A stretch of DNA of 64,000 bases, taken from positions 868,001-932,000 of the forward strand of contig NZ_JACHOT010000001.1 of the NCBI RefSeq assembly GCF_014200015.1, written 5' to 3'. Position numbers and translations under genes: made by a program. The stretch is from Aminobacter niigataensis (GTDB taxonomy: Bacteria; Pseudomonadota; Alphaproteobacteria; Rhizobiales; Rhizobiaceae). Shown here in pieces: positions 59,764-64,000 of the stretch. How positions within the stretch are numbered: position 1 is the stretch's first letter; every line of letters begins with the position of its first letter. The notes under the pieces are model-generated. The model was not told where the DNA came from. It ran no database searches and saw nothing but the letters and a program-made list of their open reading frames with translations.

Positions 59764-62537
59764 CCGACCAGAAATCACCGCGCGGACCTGACGGTCCCTC
59801 CGGCATCGAGCCGATTTCCATCATCGAGGAGATGCAGCGCTCCTATCTCGACTACGCGATGAGCGTGATCGTGAGCCGCGCGCTGCCCGACGTGCGCGAC
59901 GGCATGAAGCCGGTGCATCGCCGCATTCTCTACGCCTCGCATGAGAGCGGCTATCACTGGAACCGCAAATATGTGAAGTCGGCGCGCCCCGTCGCCGACG
60001 TGATGGGTAAATATCACCCGCACGGCGACGCCTCGATCTATGACGCCCTGGTGCGCATGGCGCAGGACTGGTCGATGAGCGTTCCGCTTATCGACGGTCA
60101 GGGCAATTTCGGCTCGATCGACGGCGATCCGCCTGCGGCGATGCGCTACACCGAAGCGCGCCTGACCAAGGTCGCACACGAACTGCTCGAGGACATCGAC
60201 AAGGATACCGTCGATTTCCAGGACACCTACGACGCGTCGGGCCGCGAGCCGCGCGTGCTGCCGGCGCGCTTTCCGGCACTTCTGGTCAATGGCGCCGGCG
60301 GCATCGCCGTCGGCATGGCGACGAACATTCCGCCGCACAACCTGGTCGAAATCTGCAACGGCACCATCGCCGTCATGGAAAACCCTGGCATCGACCTGCC
60401 TGACCTGATGGAGATCATCCCAGGCCCCGATTTCCCGACCGGCGGCCTGATCCTCGGCCGCTCGGGCATCTACAATGCCTATTCGACCGGGCGCGGCTCG
60501 GTCATCATGCGCGGCAAGGTCAACATCGAGCAGCGGGCGGGCGATCGCGAGTCGATCATCATCACCGAAGTTCCCTTCCAGGTGAACAAGGCGACGATGA
60601 TCGAGAAGATGGCCGAGCTGGTGCGCGACAAGCGCATCGAGGGCATCTCCGATATCCGCGACGAGTCCGACCGCCAGGGCTACCGCGTCGTCATCGAGCT
60701 CAAGCGCGACGCCAATGCCGAGGTGATCCTCAACCAGCTCTATCGCTTCACCCCGCTGCAGACGTCGTTCGGCGCCAACATGGTGGCGCTCAACGGCGGC
60801 AAGCCGGAAGTGCTGACGCTGCTCGACATGCTGAAGGCGTTCGTCGCCTTCCGCGAAGATGTGATCAGCCGGCGCACCAAATTCCTGCTCAGGAAGGTGC
60901 GCGACCGCGCGCACGTCTTGGTCGGCCTGGCGATCGCCGTTGCCAATATCGACGAAGTCATCAAGCTCATCCGTACCGCGCCCGATCCGCAGACCGCGCG
61001 CGAGCAGTTGATGACGCGCCGCTGGCCGGCAGCCGACGTCGAGTCGCTGATCCAACTGATCGACGATCCGCGCCACCGCATCAACGACGACGGCACCTAC
61101 AACCTGTCGGAAGAACAGGCGCGCGCCATCCTCGAACTGCGCCTGCAGCGCCTGACGGCACTTGGCCGCGACGAAATCGCCGACGAACTCAACAAGATCG
61201 GCGCCGAGATCACCGATTACCTCGACATCCTGTCGTCGCGGGCGCGTATCCAGCAGATCGTCAAGGACGAGCTGCTGGCGGTGCGCGACGAATTCGGGGT
61301 GCCGCGCCGGACCGAGATCACCGACGCCGGCGCCGACATGGAAGACGAGGACCTGATCCCGCGCGAGGACATGGTCGTTACCGTCAGCCATTCCGGCTAC
61401 ATCAAGCGCGTGCCGCTTTCGCTCTACCGGGCGCAGCGCCGTGGCGGCAAGGGCCGCTCGGGTATGTCGACCAAGAACGAGGATTTCGTCACCCGCCTGT
61501 TCGTGGCCAACACGCACACGCCGGTGCTGTTCTTCTCGTCGCGTGGCATCGTCTACAAGGAAAAGGTCTGGCGCCTGCCTATCGGCAATCCGCAGTCGCG
61601 CGGCAAGGCACTGATCAACATGCTGCCGCTCGAACAGGGCGAACGCATCACCACCATCATGCCGCTGCCCGAGGACGAGACGAGCTGGGGCGAGCTCGAC
61701 GTGATGTTCGCGACGACACGCGGCACCGTGCGCCGCAACAAGCTCAGCGATTTCGTCCAGGTCAACCGCAACGGCAAGATCGCCATGAAGCTGGAGGAAG
61801 AAGGCGACGAGATCCTCGGCGTCGAGACCTGCACCGACAATGACGACGTGCTTCTGACCGCCGATTCCGGCCAGTGCATCCGCTTCCGCGTCGACGACGT
61901 GCGCGTGTTCCAGAGCCGCAATTCGGTCGGCGTGCGCGGCATCAGCATGGCCGATGGCGACCGCGTCATCTCGATGGCGATCATCGAGCATGTCGAGGCG
62001 AGCCCGGCCGAGCGTGCCGCGTATCTCAAGCGTTCTGTCGCCGAGCGGAGGCTGGCAGCTGGTATTGCAGCGGGCGAAGACGAGGACATCGCGCTGACCA
62101 ACGAGGAGATCGGTGAGGAAGCCGACATCTCCGAAGACCGCTACCAGTTCCTGGGCCAGCACGAGCAGTTCGTGCTGACAGTGACCGACTACGGCTACGG
62201 CAAGCGCTCGTCGTCCTACGACTTCCGCCTGACCAATCGCGGCGGCAAGGGCATCCGCGCCACCGACGTGTCGAAGACGGCCGAGATCGGCAAGCTGGTG
62301 GCGACGTTCCCGGTCGGCAACGACGACCAGATCATGCTGGTCTCCGATGGCGGGCAGGTGATCCGCGTGCCGGTTGACGGCATCCGCTTCGCCAGCCGCG
62401 CCACCAAGGGCGTGACCATCTTCAATACAGCCGAAGGCGAGAAGGTGGTTTCGGTGGAGCGCATTTCCGAGCCGTCGGGCGACGAAGATGGCGACGAGGC
62501 GCCAAACGGCGATGCCGTTGTGAGCGAGGAAGGCTGA
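59760..62537 (+). CDS. gyrA: DNA gyrase subunit A
   Basis: 925 residues with a TTG start. Type II topoisomerase subunit that breaks and rejoins DNA. The active Tyr is in [12 protein letters not shown]; the GyrA box in the C-terminal barrel is QRRGGKG. At the quinolone-resistance region the sequence is [10 protein letters not shown], so residue 91 is Ala where E. coli has Ser83; Ala here is linked to natural low quinolone susceptibility in Bartonella and other Hyphomicrobiales. An acidic tail ([14 protein letters not shown]) ends the protein. The TTG overlaps the possible leader peptide. Confidence 0.95.
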   Translation: MTDQKSPRGPDGPSGIEPISIIEEMQRSYLDYAMSVIVSRALPDVRDGMKPVHRRILYASHESGYHWNRKYVKSARPVADVMGKYHPHGDASIYDALVRMAQDWSMSVPLIDGQGNFGSIDGDPPAAMRYTEARLTKVAHELLEDIDKDTVDFQDTYDASGREPRVLPARFPALLVNGAGGIAVGMATNIPPHNLVEICNGTIAVMENPGIDLPDLMEIIPGPDFPTGGLILGRSGIYNAYSTGRGSVIMRGKVNIEQRAGDRESIIITEVPFQVNKATMIEKMAELVRDKRIEGISDIRDESDRQGYRVVIELKRDANAEVILNQLYRFTPLQTSFGANMVALNGGKPEVLTLLDMLKAFVAFREDVISRRTKFLLRKVRDRAHVLVGLAIAVANIDEVIKLIRTAPDPQTAREQLMTRRWPAADVESLIQLIDDPRHRINDDGTYNLSEEQARAILELRLQRLTALGRDEIADELNKIGAEITDYLDILSSRARIQQIVKDELLAVRDEFGVPRRTEITDAGADMEDEDLIPREDMVVTVSHSGYIKRVPLSLYRAQRRGGKGRSGMSTKNEDFVTRLFVANTHTPVLFFSSRGIVYKEKVWRLPIGNPQSRGKALINMLPLEQGERITTIMPLPEDETSWGELDVMFATTRGTVRRNKLSDFVQVNRNGKIAMKLEEEGDEILGVETCTDNDDVLLTADSGQCIRFRVDDVRVFQSRNSVGVRGISMADGDRVISMAIIEHVEASPAERAAYLKRSVAERRLAAGIAAGEDEDIALTNEEIGEEADISEDRYQFLGQHEQFVLTVTDYGYGKRSSSYDFRLTNRGGKGIRATDVSKTAEIGKLVATFPVGNDDQIMLVSDGGQVIRVPVDGIRFASRATKGVTIFNTAEGEKVVSVERISEPSGDEDGDEAPNGDAVVSEEG

Positions 62538-62603
62538 CCTACCCTCAGATGCGCTGAAGGGCGTGTCAAATCAAAGGGGTAGAGGGAAAAATTAAAGAGA
62601 AGA

Positions 62604-62630
62604 AAGCGGCGCCGAAGCGCCGCTTTTGCC
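62604..62630. terminator. Hairpin terminator between gyrA and the small membrane protein gene
   Basis: AAAGCGGCG (62604-62612) pairs with CGCCGCTTT (62619-62627) around CCGAAG, with a short TTTT after on the plus strand and a pyrimidine-rich run after on the minus strand. It can serve both converging genes. Confidence 0.7.
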
Positions 62631-62648
62631 TGGAGGGGCAGAAACTGT

Positions 62649-62801
62649 TCAGCGCGGGACGCGCGGATTACGCCAGCCGGGAAGCTGGACGCGGGCCGTC
62701 TGCACCTTGGTGCGGACGCGATGCGCCTCGTGATGGAGGCTGAAGGCAGTGGCAACAAGCATGGCCAGAGTCATGGCCGCGGCGAGCATGTAGATCATCA
62801 T
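62649..62801 (-). CDS. Small membrane protein (50 aa)
   Basis: 50 residues. MMIYMLAAAMTLAMLVATAF forms one membrane helix, followed by a His/Arg-rich tail (SLHHEAHRVRTKVQTARVQL). GCAGGAG lies eight bases before the first of two tandem ATGs. The family is not recognised. Converges with gyrA across the shared hairpin. The membrane helix, good Shine-Dalgarno and terminator support a real gene. Confidence 0.65.
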   Translation of the reverse strand: MMIYMLAAAMTLAMLVATAFSLHHEAHRVRTKVQTARVQLPGWRNPRVPR

Positions 62802-63000
62802 GGCGCTGTTCTCCTGCTTGAAACAACGGACGAACCGGCATTTGGTTTCATCTGATATACACAGGGTTTATTCACATCCGCTTGAACCGATCCTGAGATT
62901 GCCGTTCATCGTGCATTCATCTCGTAAACCATTGGCCGAAGGTACCGGGTGCCGCCAAAGTGCGCTTCCACCTTTGGCGCCGATGTTCTAGAAGCAGCGC

Positions 63001-63501
63001 ATGACTGATCGCATCGCCATCTATGCCGGGTCGTTCGACCCGCTCACCAACGGCCACCTCGACGTGCTCAAGGCGTCGCTGGCCGTCGCCGACGTCGTCT
63101 ACGCCGCCATCGGCATCCATCCCGGCAAGAAGCCGCTGTTCGCGTTCGAGGAGCGGGTGGCGCTGATCGAGGAAGCGACGAAGGTCGAGTTCGGCAAGGA
63201 CGGCGCCCGCATCAAGGTGGTGGCCTTCGACGGGCTGGTGATCGACGCGGCGCGCAAGCAAGGCGCCTCGATCATGATCCGTGGCCTGCGCGACGGCACC
63301 GATCTCGACTACGAGATGCAGATGGCGGGCATGAACGAGACCATGGCGCCGGAACTGCAGACGGTTTTCCTGCCGGCAAGCCCTTCGGTCCGCACGATTA
63401 CCGCCACACTTGTCCGCCAGATAGCCTCGATGGGCGGCGACATCCGCCCGTTCGTACCGGCGGCGGTCGCCGGCGCGCTCACGGCAAAATTCGCGAAATA
63501 A
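63001..63501 (+). CDS. coaD: Phosphopantetheine adenylyltransferase
   Basis: 166 residues. Fourth step of coenzyme A synthesis, joining phosphopantetheine to ATP. The nucleotidyltransferase motif (T/H)xGH is [14 protein letters not shown]; the second motif is [37 protein letters not shown] is the substrate site. The ATG follows immediately after a short AT-rich region with no strong Shine-Dalgarno. Usual rhizobial order is gyrA-coaD-ppi. Confidence 0.95.
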   Translation: MTDRIAIYAGSFDPLTNGHLDVLKASLAVADVVYAAIGIHPGKKPLFAFEERVALIEEATKVEFGKDGARIKVVAFDGLVIDAARKQGASIMIRGLRDGTDLDYEMQMAGMNETMAPELQTVFLPASPSVRTITATLVRQIASMGGDIRPFVPAAVAGALTAKFAK

Positions 63502-63518
63502 TTTCGGAGTATCGAACC

Positions 63519-64000
63519 ATGCAGCTCAGAAAGCTTGCCTCGTCCTTCGTCGTCCTCACCGGCCTGCTCGCAGGATCGGCTGCTGCACTGGCCGCCGAGC
63601 CGGAGAACACGATGATCATCACGCTGAAGGGCGGCGACGTGACGGTGGCGCTGCGTCCCGACCTCGCACCCAAGCATGTCGAGCAGATCAAGGCGCTGGT
63701 GCGCGAAGGTGCTTACGACAATGTCGCGTTCCACCGCGTCATCGAGGGCTTCATGGCGCAGACCGGCGACGTCGAGTTCGGCGACACGAAGGATGGCTAC
63801 AGCGGCGACCGCGCCGGCACCGGCGGCTCGAAGCTGCCCGACCTGCCGGCCGAATTCTCCAAGGAGACCTTCAAGCGCGGCGTCGTCGGCATGGCACGTG
63901 CCCAGGATCCGAATTCGGCGAATTCGCAGTTTTTCATCATGTTCGATACCGCATCCTCGCTTGACGGCCAGTACACCATCGTCGGCGATGTCGAGAGCGG
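63519..64000 (+). CDS. Secreted cyclophilin-type peptidyl-prolyl isomerase (gene runs off the right edge)
   Basis: About 160 residues visible. A signal peptide (MQLRKLASSFVVLTGLLAG, cleavage near ALAAEPE) leads into a cyclophilin domain with VAFHRVIEGFMAQTGD, GTGGSKLPDLPAEF and the active-site MARAQDPNSANSQFFIMF. It catalyses proline isomerisation in the periplasm. CGGAG precedes the ATG. The last part of the domain lies outside the window. Likely co-transcribed with coaD, 17 bases upstream. Confidence 0.9.
   Translation, partial: MQLRKLASSFVVLTGLLAGSAAALAAEPENTMIITLKGGDVTVALRPDLAPKHVEQIKALVREGAYDNVAFHRVIEGFMAQTGDVEFGDTKDGYSGDRAGTGGSKLPDLPAEFSKETFKRGVVGMARAQDPNSANSQFFIMFDTASSLDGQYTIVGDVES

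Noticed and set aside
59775-62162. 795-codon frame opposite gyrA
   Set aside because: Antisense shadow; gyrA is unmistakable.

Overview
The window reads as the chromosome of a GC-rich alphaproteobacterium of the Hyphomicrobiales, most like the Phyllobacteriaceae (Mesorhizobium/Aminobacter type). Reasons: the dusB(nifR3)-ntrB-ntrC-ntrY-ntrX-trkA-dat-hfq-hflX-mazG run, a fused IspDF, a lipoyl domain on PdhB, an ATP12 F1-assembly chaperone gene, both a type I and a eukaryotic-type (GlnII) glutamine synthetase, and LexA boxes of the alphaproteobacterial GAAC-N7-GAAC form. No transposase, integrase, phage, CRISPR, rRNA or tRNA gene was seen.

Layout. 1-9.1 kb: 5' part of trpD and a PpiD-like foldase on the minus strand, then tpiA, secG, an L,D-transpeptidase, pyrG, DUF1697, a VOC protein and kdsA. 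9.2-12.0 kb: dodecin, a PRC-barrel protein, a 40-aa lipoprotein missed by ORF-length filters, eno and ftsB. 12.2-20.6 kb: pyruvate dehydrogenase operon (pdhA-pdhB-pdhC, SGNH hydrolase, GNAT, lpd), a GlsB-like membrane protein, lipA (which supplies the lipoyl groups those enzymes need) and a Coq10-like protein. 20.6-22.3 kb: pncC/cinA and ispDF (minus). 22.4-34.8 kb: the nitrogen two-component block and hfq/hflX/mazG. 34.9-39.5 kb: fluC, rluC-type synthase, HAD phosphatase, atp12, glnII behind a near-perfect sigma-54 promoter, and a ribbon-helix-helix protein. 39.7-42.3 kb: glyoxalase, Tat-exported dehydrogenase subunit and GMC oxidoreductase. 42.4-46.1 kb: glnB-glnA (minus, with a sigma-54 promoter) and nnr. 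46.1-47.0 kb: gene-free, filled with palindromic repeats. 47.0-51.4 kb: DUF72, a hypothetical gene and uvrA.

51.4-58.9 kb is accessory in character: a gene-free stretch with a strongly structured, terminator-ended putative non-coding RNA, a hypothetical membrane protein with an internal 30-bp tandem duplication, an aspartate/glutamate racemase homologue with a Thr/Cys catalytic pair, DUF1801, a GAF-LytTR regulator, a PAP2 phosphatase, then ssb, a DfsB/ClbS protein and a frameshifted HNH endonuclease. uvrA and ssb each keep their own LexA box at the two edges of the 5-kb insert, which suggests it split an ancestral divergent uvrA/ssb SOS pair. 58.9-64.0 kb is core again: marC, gyrA, a 50-aa membrane protein, coaD and the 5' part of a secreted cyclophilin.

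The unifying theme is nitrogen control: the NtrBC and NtrYX regulators, PII (GlnB) and two of their classic targets (glnII, glnBA) lie within 22 kb, and both targets show recognisable sigma-54 promoters. Strongest leads for follow-up are the putative structured RNA at 51.6-52.0 kb, the split SOS pair, the out-of-frame leader peptide overlapping the gyrA start, and several small genes.
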